Notes under the pieces: model-generated
What the model saw: the letters and a program-made list of their open reading frames with translations, nothing else
Databases searched by the model: none
What the model was told of the DNA's origin: nothing
NCBI GenBank assembly: GCA_035222895.1
Contig: JAVYIG010001036.1
Span: 124,001-188,000, forward strand
DNA: 64,000 nt
Source: Strongylocentrotus droebachiensis
Lineage: Eukaryota > Echinodermata > Echinoidea > Camarodonta > Strongylocentrotidae
Direction of reading: 5' to 3'
Position numbers and translations under genes: made by a program
Part shown: one piece after another, positions 10,858 to 21,524 of the stretch
Layout of the letters: the number at the start of each line of letters is the position of its first letter
Position numbering within the stretch: the stretch's first letter is position 1

Positions 10858-13800
10858 CTGCAGTAAAACGATGAAGAAAGGAGAAAACATAGGTTTTAAA
10901 TTTTAAAAATAATGTTAGAAATACTATGCTTCAAAATGTAATGACTTCCATTATTTGGTTGCTAGTCTTCGATGCCACTCATAAAAAATCTTATGTTTTT
11001 CTTTACACTGGTATTTTGATATTTCAACATATTAGACAAATGCGTTTTTGGAGGGAGATTCCATCTTATCTGTGATTTGGAGGTAAATGTTATTATTAGA
11101 CAATCAAACATCATTTGGACATTAAAGGGAGAATTAAAAAATATTGTAGTTGTCTTTTTGCTGTTTAAATTGGTTTGACTTTAGTCAACACTATCATCAA
11201 ATGCATTCAAGAGGTATTCTTTCAGGCAGATTTGTGTACCTTATACATGTAGGTACAGAATTATCAATATAACTATAATTAATGTAGGCACAAATCCTGT
11301 TGGAATTTTCTGTAAATCTGCTATTGGTGTATTACATAATCAAACCAAATATGATTTAAATACATTCAAACCTATCTTAGCTGACCACCTCTCTATAAAG
11401 GCCATGTATTTTATCTCCCTCAAGAAAAAAGAAGAAAGTGTTTTTGAGAACCTGTCTACAATGGCCACTATATCTGTTTCTCTTGGGTGACGTTAAAGGC
11501 ATTGTTTAACAATGTCAAATCTGAGATGCATGGCCCTACGTATTATCAGTATCTGTGATATAGTGTAATATTGAAGCCCTAACAAATATGTGCTTCAAAA
11601 TGATCATGAAGCGCTTCAAAAAAATGAAAATCTTTGAGTGACCGGTTTTACCAAACTCATTTTCCCCAATAGACTGTAGTGTTATAAGAAACTGAAACTT
11701 TGAATTCCAATCATAAATATCTTGATAATCAAACATGCGATTCATTTCTGACCTCAAAGTTTATATTATGATTGCAGCATGAGCTAAATCCAGGATTTTG
11801 TTTAGAATCAGAGGCAAGGGTACCCAATACCTTTAATAGACAGGTTTGACTGTATTTCATCACGTATTTCACTGAAACTTACTTAAAACGATGAGAAGGA
11901 TAATAACAACCACCACTAGCATCAGGATCCGCATCTACAATGTATGTAAAGACAGCATTAACATAGAATCATAAAGTAATCCATACAGCGTAAATTGTGG
12001 TTATCCTGTTCTTTATAACAACAACAACAGCAACAAAACACCACAGAAAAGGGGTCCTTGTGTATGATCTGTCTACATTTACTGTTCATGCACTTGTATC
12101 AAATCTACTTATTAAAAAAAATTAAAACCTGTCTGATTAATCAGTTTCTATGATTAATTATTTAAAAGGTTGGTCTATATTATACAGAAAATAACAGAAA
12201 TGGGAACTATTATACAAATTTGTCTAGTCTGTTTGTCATATATACAGTGTATATAAACAAATATGTATATCTTGAATAGATGTAGAACACAAAGTATTGG
12301 AAGCCTATCTTATAACAATTCTCACACATGAATAAACATGGGTTGTACATCTTTAGGAGAGACTTGTTCAATACAAATAAAACTGACAATCAAGAAAGGT
12401 AGAATGATTGCGAGAAAGGTTACCTTGCATTGCTGCCACCAGAAATGTGACCTAAGACCCTTGGCACTAACTTTAAAGATGGATGCACTGAACATAAGGT
12501 CCTCTACAATATAAAACAGAAAAAATGTTCATCATTTATGCCATCTGGTAGAAATTCCATGAGAATCCCAATCATGACATATAAAATATCAAGATACTGC
12601 CAGAAGGGCATTAACCATAAACTTGTACGCACTGTTAACACAACAATGCCCTTTTGGATCTGTGGGTTTTGTGGAGTGTGAATGGGAGGGGGAGGAATAG
12701 GGAGGGACTATAACTCCACAAAACATAGGTATGTCTCTCTGTGACATGAAAATTGGGGGCGTTAATGAATAATTTGATATACTCGTCTGCAGTCTGCACC
12801 TTATACATTTCCAATAAAGCATGACAAAAAAGAAAAGGGGGGAAAAAAGATAACACAATAGGGGAAAGGTAAAAATATATTAATTTCTGACAAGGATATT
12901 AGCAAAGTATGCATGAAATGAGGCCCAGACATGGTTGAACCGAATGAGCCACGCATGAAGTCTTTAAGAAAAGTCTGAAAATGGGCATCAAGCAACAGAC
13001 TTTAAAGTCTGGCAGTCATCACTTAGCAAACCAGCATTATTGTTTAAATAATTTAATTTAATGACATAATGCTCCAGGAATAACTGGACTGCAGCCCAAT
13101 TCTAATAGTCCATTTCTAATATAGGTCAATTACTTAACTTCAAATATTGACCCATACTGCCATCACCATTACCCTCATCATCATCATTCCACGTTTCCAC
13201 AACTGTGTGGTTGGATGTTGAAATCTTCATGGCCCTATTCCACGCATTAACAAAAGGTTTGGCAGTCTAAGATTTTCTGACAATGATTCATCAAACAAAA
13301 AGTCCATGTTTTCTTGCGCCAATGAGGCAGCCTTATCCTCTCTTCAAATTAAGTGTCTGTATCTATCCCTAATCCTTAAACTCTTTCTCAGTCTAAACCC
13401 CAATCTCATGTCTTTATTGATGTTTTGTATCACCAATGATTCCATTAAACTCTCATTGCACTACTTATAGCTACTTGCGCCCTCTATATAGCAAACAATG
13501 CCTAATCAGTGACCGCTGGTCCCCATGATTCCTTTTTCTTGTGTTAATTGAGAGCTGATTTGATGAGATAACCACCTGCCAGTGACCATGCTGGGTGGTC
13601 TAATCCCTCCTGGCCAAACTAGTGCAGACAGGCTTTAAAAAGTATTTGACCATACCTGTCTTATCTTCTAGATCTTCTAGCTTTTCTCCCCTGTCCATGA
13701 CCTTCTCCATGTTTCCCCTCATGACTCCTACCACTTCATCGACCTGACCTTGTACTCTGTAAGAAAACAGAATAAGTTGGATGAACAAATTAATCAAAAG

Positions 13801-15322
13801 CATGGAGGATACATCAACATACATATGTCTATTGCATTTATCTCCTGATACAAGTGGAAAAAACAAGAAGAAAAAAATGTATATTGTAACACATTTCATT
13901 CCAGTTTCCTTTCTTCCACCAGAACTAGAGCTTTACCATCTTTAATCCAGGAATTCAAAGCACTGAAACTTACAAACAGCAGCTTCATTATAATTCAGAG
14001 TTCTATTTGCTTAAAATACAAAACAACCAAGATTAAAAACGTACTGATCACACCTCAAAAATAAATTTAGAATGATTGGTACAAATTCAACTTGTTGAAG
14101 TTTGATCTCATGTAACATGTTTTTTCATACTTTTGTACTTTGGAGCTACTCTGATTACTTTGTCCAGGTTTTGGCACAGGACTCCGCTCATAAAAGAAAT
14201 CTTCTTCTTCATCATCATCATGGTATTCACCCAACAAGTTTACCTAGAAAGAAAATAGATCATAGAAATCAATTAGATCATAAACAAGTTGGCCAAACAT
14301 GATTTTATTTGTAATGCTCACTATCACCCCCCCCCCCCCCCACCCCCTAGAGCAAAAAACATTTGGATATGATATGGTACGCTGGTTCGTCTGAAGTAAA
14401 ACAAATCTCCCTCCAAGCAGTTCCCCAAAGTTGACAGCCCTGATCTTCAGAGAAGGTACAAAGACACGGTTAAATGTTAAACTTCTGCTAAGCCTGACTG
14501 GTCAAATCTATATGCACCACTTGAAGGAATATAAGTGATTCCAGCAAGTGAAATAACAGTAACTTATTGATAGGTGGCCTATAGGCATACAGTTGCTGAC
14601 CTCTAAATGAGATTAGACTGCACAGTGCTACGGCAGGCAGCCAGTAAAAATGAATTATGGAAATGCAAGCATTACTTTAAAAAAACAGAACTTTGTTATT
14701 CCTGGCTCATTTTTTCCTGATTGCGGTGTCATGTGAAAGGGCAGAAAATGAAGTTTCTGCAAATGTGATTTTCTCTCCGAAATTCAGATACAGTTCGCCA
14801 AATGACTTTTTGGTAACCTTCTTCAAATTGTTTTTAGTCAGTCATGCATGAAATATGCATCATATGAGTTGCATCAAATGAAAGAGGAGGATCTAAGCTT
14901 TACAAATACATGTATGTGTCATTTATTAATTATAATTGTGATTAGTTATGACATAACACTGATAATTCTCAGTTTCATTTTTTCTGGGATGCACTGTATT
15001 ATGTATGTTACACTTTCCCACACTTAAAAAAAAAAAGGAATTGCTCCACTTAAATTTTAAACAGCTGTACACAAAACTTACAGAGAATCATTGGACAACA
15101 TTCAAAATGGAACAGTCCCAAGTGAGAATTATTTGATATATCTCAAACCCTATGCCTATGGAAAACCTTTACTTTAGAATGAAATGTGACTCACCCTTTC
15201 AACATCATTAGAACCTGCAAGGTCCCCACTTCGAAGGTGTCGCTTAAATTTTGGAGGCATTTTTTCAAATCTATTAACATTTTCCAGAACAGAATTTTGT
15301 GGGAAACAGCTCTGGGCTTGAT
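10826..15322 (-). CDS. VAMP4: VAMP4-type R-SNARE (vesicle-associated membrane protein 4)
   Basis: Six coding exons (15195-15260, 14159-14243, 13656-13754, 12424-12503, 11883-11934, 10826-10857) join in frame to 414 nt: 137 aa plus stop, against about 141 aa in vertebrates. The N terminus MPPKFKRH is that of VAMP4. It is followed by an acidic stretch (DDDEEEDFF), the R-SNARE motif starting QVDEVVGVM with the zero-layer Arg in VMDRGEKLEDL, a WW pair before the membrane, and a C-terminal hydrophobic anchor (MRILMLVVVVIILLIVL). VAMP4 acts at the trans-Golgi network and endosomes, pairing with Q-SNAREs to drive vesicle fusion; as a tail-anchored protein it has no signal peptide. The first coding exon extends 5' to an acceptor at 15322, so at least one non-coding exon lies upstream. 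It is transcribed away from POLE3. Confidence is high. Confidence 0.93.
11361..11855. mobile_element. MITE with ACAGTCAAACCTGTC-type ends, split by an insertion
   Basis: The left end TACATTCAAACCTATCTTAG and right end AGACAGGTTTGACTGTA are inverted repeats. The interior has CTATAAAGGCCA and CTGTCTACAATGGCCA blocks shared with copies at 26900-27075, 27473-27678 and 31276-31506. It lies in VAMP4 intron 5 and is broken at 11493. Confidence 0.75.
11493..11836. mobile_element. TTAA-bounded element nested in the MITE
   Basis: TTAA occurs at 11493-11496 and 11833-11836, with inverted ends AGGCATTG and CAATACCT. Removing it restores GACGTTAATAGACAGG, which matches the uninterrupted relative at 27473-27678 (GGCCTTAATAGACTGG). 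TTAA duplication suggests a piggyBac-type non-autonomous element. Confidence 0.8.
11883..11934 (-). CDS. VAMP4: VAMP4 exon 5 (transmembrane anchor)
   Basis: 52 nt encoding MRILMLVVVVIILLIVL, almost wholly hydrophobic. Acceptor TTGTAG, donor GTAAGT. A nested transposon block begins only about 28 bp beyond this donor. Confidence 0.88.
12424..12503 (-). CDS. VAMP4: VAMP4 exon 4 (C-terminal half of SNARE motif)
   Basis: 80 nt encoding EDLMFSASIFKV through FWWQQCK, from acceptor TTGTAG to donor GTAACC. It includes the tryptophan pair just before the membrane anchor and ends in phase 0. Confidence 0.9.
13656..13754 (-). CDS. VAMP4: VAMP4 exon 3 (N-terminal half of R-SNARE motif)
   Basis: 99 nt encoding QGQVDEVVGVMRGNMEKV through LEDLEDKT, with the zero-layer Arg in DRGEK. 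Frame continuity needs the second AG of a tandem ACAGAG acceptor; using the first would shift the frame. Donor GTATGG. Confidence 0.88.
14159..14243 (-). CDS. VAMP4: VAMP4 exon 2 (acidic N-terminal region)
   Basis: 85 nt from acceptor CTAG to donor GTAATC. It encodes VNLLGEYHDDDEEEDFFYER and a Pro-rich end, leaving one base over. The di-Leu-like LL preceding the acidic cluster corresponds to the region that carries TGN-sorting signals in vertebrate VAMP4. Confidence 0.85.
15195..15322 (-). CDS. VAMP4: VAMP4 exon with start codon
   Basis: ATG at 15260-15258 opens 22 codons beginning MPPKFKRH and ending NDVER, then the donor GTGAGT. The part 15261-15322 is 5' UTR, bounded by the acceptor TTCCTCAG. 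The start matches the conserved family N terminus. Confidence 0.92.
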
Positions 15323-16066
15323 CTGAGGAAGAGAAAGAAGATGCAAAATAAAGTAATGGTGATGATCTAATAATAGATGAATGGACTACTGTACTGTAAC
15401 AATGTTATTTTAGCGTAATTAATTATACGCGCTGAGCAACCCCAAAACATATTCACAGGTTCTTAAATTCGCGTTGTACGCAACTCAGCCCGTTCAAAAC
15501 ACACATAAGGTCATGTTTATAGCTTTGCAGGTTTTACTATTCTCGGACACCAATTACTTAAGCGCGAAAATTTAAGCACCGCTAATATTACATTTACAGT
15601 ACCATAAAAATGCATCCTCTCCTGTTTTATTTTATCTCTTCTTCTTCTCCCTTTTTACTCTTCTTTCTATTATTCCACTCCAGTATCATCTTATTCGTCT
15701 CCTTGATTTTTTGTTTTCCTTTCTTCTTACTTAAGACTTTACTACCTTTTTCCTTCTTTCTTAATTTCTAAATTTAATCTCAGACTGGAAGAAATAGGCC
15801 TAGAATCATGATCCGAGTCCCTTCTCATTTCTTTACACAGCTAGCTTTATTGCGTCTGCGTGCAGGGGACTTTGATCCACCTCCATGGACTGTGCACGCA
15901 AACGTGTGTGTACGCTGTGAATGAGAGGGGACTATGAATGATGAAGATAAGCCCGAAATAGAATTCTAGTTTCTTTCACTTTTAAATGAGTTTTATTTTG
16001 AACTTTTTTTGTTTTGCTTAGTTTATACATTTGTCATCTTCTTCTTCCTCTTATTCTCCCTCTTTT
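15323..16066. other. VAMP4 upstream or 5' intron, no recognised feature
   Basis: AT-rich DNA with short CT runs. An upstream non-coding VAMP4 exon is expected somewhere 5' of 15322, but I cannot place it. Confidence 0.35.
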
Positions 16067-17053
16067 TCGGCAATATCGTGAAATAGGCCCCGCAACTTAC
16101 CCGTCTTGTAATCGATTACAAATCATCTTAGACTTCTAACTTCAGTCTTCAGCCAACATTTTCATGACGGACAGCAATAAAAGGGAGATAAAAGTTAGTT
16201 AAAAAGGGGGTTGAAAGGGACTTATTTTTTAAATAATAATTAGGAGGGGGGGGGGGGGGGGGGGGCGGCCCCCCAAAAAAAATAGTAAAAAAGGAAAAAT
16301 ATTTAACTAAAAGATAAATTTAAAGAGAGGGGGGGGGGGGGGACGGGGGGGGGGCGCCCCCCCCCCCCAAAAAAAAAAAAATCAAATAAAAGATAAATTC
16401 AAAGAGAGGGGGCCATAATATTGAGAAAAAAAATATAAAAAAAGGAAAAATATTAAAAAAGGAAAAATATTTAAGAAGGTAAAATATTAAAAAAGGAAAA
16501 ATATTAAAATAGATCTAGGGTCTAAAAGATAAATTAAATCATTTAAATGTAACCCTTTTTAATCATTTGCTAGCTCTAGGTCTAATTTATTAAACCTCAA
16601 AACACCCCCTAATTTATACTTCGGTGAAAGAAGCCCCACTACCGTGCTGTCCGTCTTGAAAATGCATAGGATGGGGCCTTGTTCACGAGTATACAGTATA
16701 GTCGTGATACAGGCCCCATGTCCGTGTTGTAAAACATGCAACGCCGTTGCGCGGGGCCTATATCACGAGTATAATATAGCGAGTTGAATAGCAGACTCGC
16801 TAATATATATACTCGTGATACAGGCCCCGCTGCTGTGTTGAATTGTGCGCGATGCCGTAGCGCGGGGCCTATATAACGAGTATATAAGTATAATCGTGAT
16901 ACAGGCCCCGCTGCTGTGTTGAAGTGCGCGCGATGCCGTTGCGCGGGGCTTAGATCACGAGTAATATAGTGAGTTGGCTGAAGTTAGAAGCCTAGACTAG
17001 TATAACTAGATTATAATCGATTCAAAACAGTTGCGGGGCCTATATCACGAGTA
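16067..17053. mobile_element. About 1-kb foldback element with long terminal inverted repeats
   Basis: The left arm 16067-16155 is an inverted copy of the right arm 16976-17053. Both contain GGCTGAAG, AGTTAGAAG, ATAATCGATT (or TAATCGATTA) and GTTGCGGGGCCTAT followed by TCACGA. The interior holds poly(G)/poly(C) tracts at about 16244-16370 and tandem hairpins at 16671-16911. No coding capacity is seen. Confidence 0.7.
16671..16911. repeat. Three tandem GGGGCC-ACGAGT hairpins
   Basis: Each unit is an inverted repeat, GCGGGGCCTATATCACGAGT facing ACTCGTGATACAGGCCCCGC. The hairpins lie at 16671-16719, 16751-16830 and 16862-16911. Spacers contain GCTGTGTTGAA and GCGATGCCGT. Solo half-units occur at 16942-16962 and 17034-17053. 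Confidence 0.85.
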
Positions 17054-18187
17054 TGCCTCTTTTTCTTTCTCTTCTATTCTTTCGGTGTCTCTCTCTTTCT
17101 CTCTATTTGCCTCCTCCTCCAAAAGAATGCAAAACAAGTCAAAAGACCGTACCCTTCCAACAATAAACCGCACACGATATTCATTACATGGGACCACACT
17201 CAACAGTTAACAGAACCTACAAAAATACAGTCTGGCTAGGCCTAGACTCTATAGGATCATATCATTGTCATGAATTCTTCTGTTGCATGATCGAAATAAG
17301 ATACACACCTTTTTCTCTCGGGCTTCAAGGAGACATCGATGACAGGAACATTTTGAGGATAAATCGTAAATAAAGTTGAATGAACCGTAAAAACAAGTCC
17401 CGACCTTTTGCCTCTCGCGGATGAGACATAAACACTTTCTTAATTATAACGCAGATGGCGCTCTAACACTTACTCGCAGCAACTTTTTTTGTACAAGAAA
17501 ATCTTTATTCAGATTAATTTGCATAGAAGATACGTTTATACTGTAAAAATTCTTCCTTTTTTTTTATAATTTTGTATCCGAGTATTATCGTCAACTTTTC
17601 CTTTTTTTCTTCTCCCAAATCGCAGAACTATATTTCACAATTTGTATATTTGATCACGTGATTGAATTACTTTAGTTTGGATAACTGATGGAAAATATTT
17701 TAAAAATATGTCTGTGTTTATAATGTTTGAGACAATGTACTATGTTTATAATGTTTGACACAATGTACTATTTGTATACTGTAAGAACAATTATGTTCCT
17801 CTTTATCATTTTGTATATGAAAATCTGATCGAATAACGGTAAAAAGGGCTTTAACAAAAAATGCGTATGCATATAGCTATAGATAATCGCTCCTCTCTAG
17901 TAGCTGAGATCCCATCTGGTGTAGATTAAAGTGAAATTGCGAACAATTATAGCCACTTAAATCCAGGTATCCCTGATAAATAATTATTTGACATGTTGTA
18001 CGGTCACATCAGCAGCCCCTGTAATTAAGGAGAGGCTCACATTAATATAGGGCTTATAGGCCAACCATATTGGCTCGCTGCTAGCTGCTTAGATGATGTT
18101 GTGATTCATGCCTATCACCAATCTATTTCAACAATACAAGTAACAAATCACCTACTACTAGCTTTCATAAAACATGGTAGTGAGCAC
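17054..18187. other. Non-coding stretch with a short direct repeat
   Basis: A 30-bp unit (TTTATAATGTTTGA-ACAATGTACTAT) occurs twice at about 17717-17772. The remainder is AT-rich with no exon or RNA gene that I recognise. Confidence 0.5.
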
Positions 18188-18375
18188 ATTTTTTTTTTTT
18201 TTGGTCCTCAAAAATTTTAAAATTTGCACCCCCCCCCCCCCCTTGAGCGCCAGGGGGGGGGGGGCCAACCCCCCAAAAAGGTAAAAATCGCGTGATTTTA
18301 CATGATTTTTTTCTCAAGGGGGGGGGCCCGGGCCCCCCCCCCCCCGGGCCCCCCCCCCTGGATCCGCCACTGGCG
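18188..18375. mobile_element. Poly(C)/poly(G)-rich element with TGGATCCGCCACTG end
   Basis: G and C homopolymers alternate (18229-18240, 18254-18264, 18320-18358) and end in CTGGATCCGCCACTGG. Its reverse complement CAGTGGCGGATCCAG resembles a hAT-type terminus (CAGNG). A similar GGCGGATCCACGGGGG occurs at 50633. The left boundary is unclear. Confidence 0.45.
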
Positions 18376-18421
18376 CGCCGCCCTACCGATCTTGCAGCCG
18401 TCATCCATTGCCCCCCCCCCT

Positions 18422-18499
18422 CCTCCCTCTCTCTCTCTCTCTCTCTCTCTAGCTCTCTCTCAGTCTCTCTCTCTCCTTCTCTTTCTCTCTTCTGTGTCT
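18422..18499. repeat. (CT)n microsatellite
   Basis: An almost pure CTCTCT tract with a few interruptions, directly before the element at 18501. Confidence 0.9.
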
Positions 18500-18664
18500 C
18501 TTTAAAGGGATAGTTGAGTTCGATCTGTTGCAGAGGGCGCTACACAAAACATTTTTTTTCTTGTGAGATAATGAAAACTGAGTGTCAAATTTGAAACATA
18601 CAATTTAAATGACAAAATAATCTTTGTTTGATCAAAATCGGTTCAGAGACGGCTGAAATATCCA

Positions 18665-18706
18665 TAAATATAAGAAATCGTTATATATAACGATTTCTTA
18701 TATTTT
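18665..18706. repeat. Perfect internal palindrome
   Basis: AAATATAAGAAATCGTTATA is followed directly by its complement, giving a stem of about 20 bp with essentially no loop. Confidence 0.85.
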
Positions 18707-19055
18707 TGTACCACCACAAAATAATATTCGATAGGTCGACTGAGATTGAAAAAGCGCCTTTTACGTTGTATTTCAGCCAATGCCGATGTTGGCTTTTTTG
18801 TTAGCCTTTTCATGTTGTTTATATAAAGCCCAACCAGCTGACCCATGAATTGTTATTATTAATTAATCAATTAATTAACGGTCACCATATTTTTTTGAAA
18901 CTGGAGCTGAAATTGTATGATCGTATTGGCTAAATTTTACACATTTGGGGGTCTAAAATTACCTTCATAGCAATTTAAGGTCCTCAAAGGGCACTAGATC
19001 TATATAGGTCTAGAAACATTAACCTTGCACTTTGAAGGAAATTGCGGTCTGAAAA

Positions 19056-19193
19056 CAGAACTTCTTCTTCTTATCGAGTCACTACACAAGTCCCGTCCAG
19101 TGGTCCACACAGGCTTTGGCACGGCAATTCACGGCTTCCAGGTCATCTTGGGTGCATGGCTCTGGCAGGAGTGGGCAGACTAGCAGGTGTTCC
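19056..19193 (-). mobile_element. 5'-truncated LINE 3' end with target-site duplication
   Basis: Direct repeats AAAACAGAACT (19045-19055 and 19194-19204) flank a 138-bp insert. On the minus strand it encodes a C-terminal tail starting EHLLVCPLLPEP and ending VDHWTGLV, then a stop and an (AAG)n tail. This is the expected form of a dead-on-arrival non-LTR retrotransposon copy. Confidence 0.8.
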
Positions 19194-19939
19194 AAAACAG
19201 AACTGAACTATCCCTTTAAATATTTAGTTATCCTTTCGCATATGCATATTTCGATTTAAATATAGGAAATTCTATCTAATATTTCGATTTTGATGACAAA
19301 GATTTGTAAATATAGTACACAATTTTGATAACTCGACAACCCGTAGGGTCGAGCTATCCAGTGTAGATGGTCGGATAGTCTAGGGCTGTACACAGTAACC
19401 TGTGAAGTTGAGTTGTCTGGATCCTCTGAAATGACGTCACTTATCCGCGGGAATCTCTGAAAGATTGTCCAACTCAAGACCAAGACTAGACTAGGTAAGT
19501 GCGAAAATAATTTAATTTCGCGCATTTTATATGCCTTGAATGAATAGTAAGACATTAGACATAATATTACATTGTATTGAATTGTTTTTCCTAATTCGTT
19601 CTTTTTTTAATTTCTCTTTAGAGCAAACTTATTGAAGTTATTCTACTAACGAGTAATTAAAATAACACAAAAGTAGGTATGTGGGGCAGTGTTATAAGAT
19701 TGAGCATATATGTATGTTCGTGCTCTAGGAAGCTCGGGCCGACGCTGTCGGAGCTTGATCAGAGGAAAACGATTCAAACAGCGGGTTGGGCAACATTATC
19801 TCAAAATATGCAAAGGGAGTAATTACAATTTTGACTTACTAGGTTGCTCGACTCCTCTGGAGCTGGGCATCTCGCAGGCCACTTTAGATTATAATTTGTA
19901 ATTGTAGAACTAGACTAGGCCTAGGCTAGGGTCTAGAGT

Positions 19940-20720
19940 AGAGTCTCCGGTTTGCGGCATAGCCCGGTTTGCGGCCAGGGGTATCACTTTTCAAAATAAA
20001 ATAAAAATGACTCGATAATAATCATTGAAACCTACCGTGGATTCCCCGGTAAGTTCTGCGCTGCCGAAAACGTCCGTAGCAGATGCTCCTGTCGGTACGG
20101 AGTATCCGTCAGCGATGTCGGAAATCTACGGCACCAGTCGGCGATGAAAATTCCAGCAGGTGCTTACTTTTAAGTTAAGAGATCGAGGCATGACTAGATC
20201 AATATTGTAGCTCTATTTGTCCGATATTTGTCCGATTGGAGGTGAAATTTGATGTTTTTGTTGGAAGTATGATGGCTGTGGTCTGTCTCCTATCGCAGAT
20301 ATTTTGATTGTGCCACCGCATGGCCAGTTGCATGGGGTGGCCGCAAACCGGCACGTAATTACGTGATTTTCTGGTTTGCGGCGGGGAGTGTTAATACACA
20401 CATAACATGCGGGATCGTGTATGATGGTATGTGTGCTGATGTGTGTACCCGCTGTGACCCAATAGTTTCTAGTAGTACGTACCCCCGTATGGGATGATCC
20501 ATTCAGTAAAAAGGTGAAATTGTTTAAAACTTGAAAAATTTACCGTAGATAAACATGAGAATTTGGGTTACCCGTAGTAATTTGGTATATGCTTTGATCG
20601 TGACGTAGCGCATAAAGCTTTGTGACGTACGCGTGCCGCAAACCGGGTTACGCACGGCCGCCCACCGGGCAACTTTACGTCTTCTAAAGTGGACAGTACT
20701 GACCACGCTGTGGGTCAATT
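19940..20720. repeat. Cluster of CCGCAAACCGG motifs
   Basis: GGTTTGCGG or its complement occurs at about 19949, 19967, 20341, 20371 and 20635, in both orientations. The pair at 20341-20380 forms a hairpin around a CACGTAATTACGTG core. The motifs probably mark ends of one or more non-autonomous elements, but their boundaries are not clear. Confidence 0.5.
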
Positions 20721-20900
20721 ACGTTATTCGTGCCTTCTATTTAATAACTAAATATATATGAACTCTCCATTGACGGTATTGAAGCATTCTGTGAGTAATT
20801 GCATAAAAAATAAAATCGGCAATTCCCACTGGACGGCCGCACACCGGAGCCGCTACTCTAGATCTAAGTCTTCGATGTGGAAAAAGGGGGTGATTCTTCG

Positions 20901-21047
20901 TCCTACCCCAAGGATTCTAAGTTCCATGTTGTATCGTCAATTCTACATGGCGAAGAGAGAGTACGCACGCATTCATATTTGCTGCGGCGCTACCGCTATC
21001 GCCATGTGAAATTAACGATACAACATGGATGAATCTTTGGGTTAGGA
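20901..21047. mobile_element. Foldback element with about 50-bp arms
   Basis: The left arm 20901-20953 (TCCTACCCCAAGGATTCTAA to CTACATGGCGA) pairs with the right arm 20999-21047 (TCGCCATGTGAAATTAACGA to TTGGGTTAGGA), with a few mismatches and a 45-bp spacer. It lies about 0.4 kb upstream of the POLE3 start. Confidence 0.75.
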
Positions 21048-21186
21048 CAAGGATTCATACTCTCACATGGTGCAACCGTAAGCCTAACTCAGTAACTGTC
21101 TAAAACTTATGTACTGTAGTCTTATATCGATGAAGAGGTATTGCCAGGCATGAAGACAATGAGTGATTTCACATTCGGTGTCGACA

Positions 21187-21221
21187 GCTGGTGTTGGTGT
21201 TGTGAGAACACCAACACCAGC
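21187..21221. repeat. Perfect 15-bp stem hairpin upstream of POLE3
   Basis: GCTGGTGTTGGTGTT and its exact complement are separated by a 5-nt GTGAG loop. A further GGTGTTGGTGTTGGTGTT copy follows at 21314. It lies about 240 bp before the POLE3 ATG; any promoter role is speculative. Confidence 0.8.
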
Positions 21222-21458
21222 CACAACACTCAACTTGAAATTAGGCTGGTGTTGACGATTTACGTGTAACCTTCCCATTCACCAACTCTTGATTTCAACA
21301 CTAGATTTCAAGTTCGGTGTTGGTGTTGGTGTTTTTTAAACACACAAGCATTTTTAAAATCATTTTCAGAATTTGACAACCCCCTCTCGCTCTTGTTGTC
21401 TCTTTCAACTCAGAAACGGTGTTCTGCTGGGACCTGAGTGATCATCATTGACTGAATA

Positions 21459-21524
21459 ATGGCAGAGAGACCAGAAGACCTCAATCTACCTCTTTCAGTC
21501 ATCACAAGAATTATGAAAGATGCA
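21459..21524 (+). CDS. POLE3: POLE3 exon 1
   Basis: 22 codons from ATG, ending RIMKDA, then donor GTAAGT. The start is fixed by the conserved MAERPEDLNLP. Confidence 0.95.

Larger units (their letters stand above)
18501..19222. mobile_element. TTTAAAGGGATAGTT-ended DNA element
   Basis: The left end TTTAAAGGGATAGTTGAGTT is inverted relative to the right end AACTGAACTATCCCTTTAAA. TTAA sits at each end, as in the two other TTAA-bounded elements in this window. It carries an internal palindrome at 18665-18706 and a LINE insertion at 19056-19193. Confidence 0.75.

Noticed and set aside
16097..16180. Donor-like GACGG/GTAAGT on the minus strand as a VAMP4 non-coding exon
   Set aside because: The sequence belongs to the left arm of the foldback element and recurs in the right arm, so the GTAAGT is not specific evidence of an exon.
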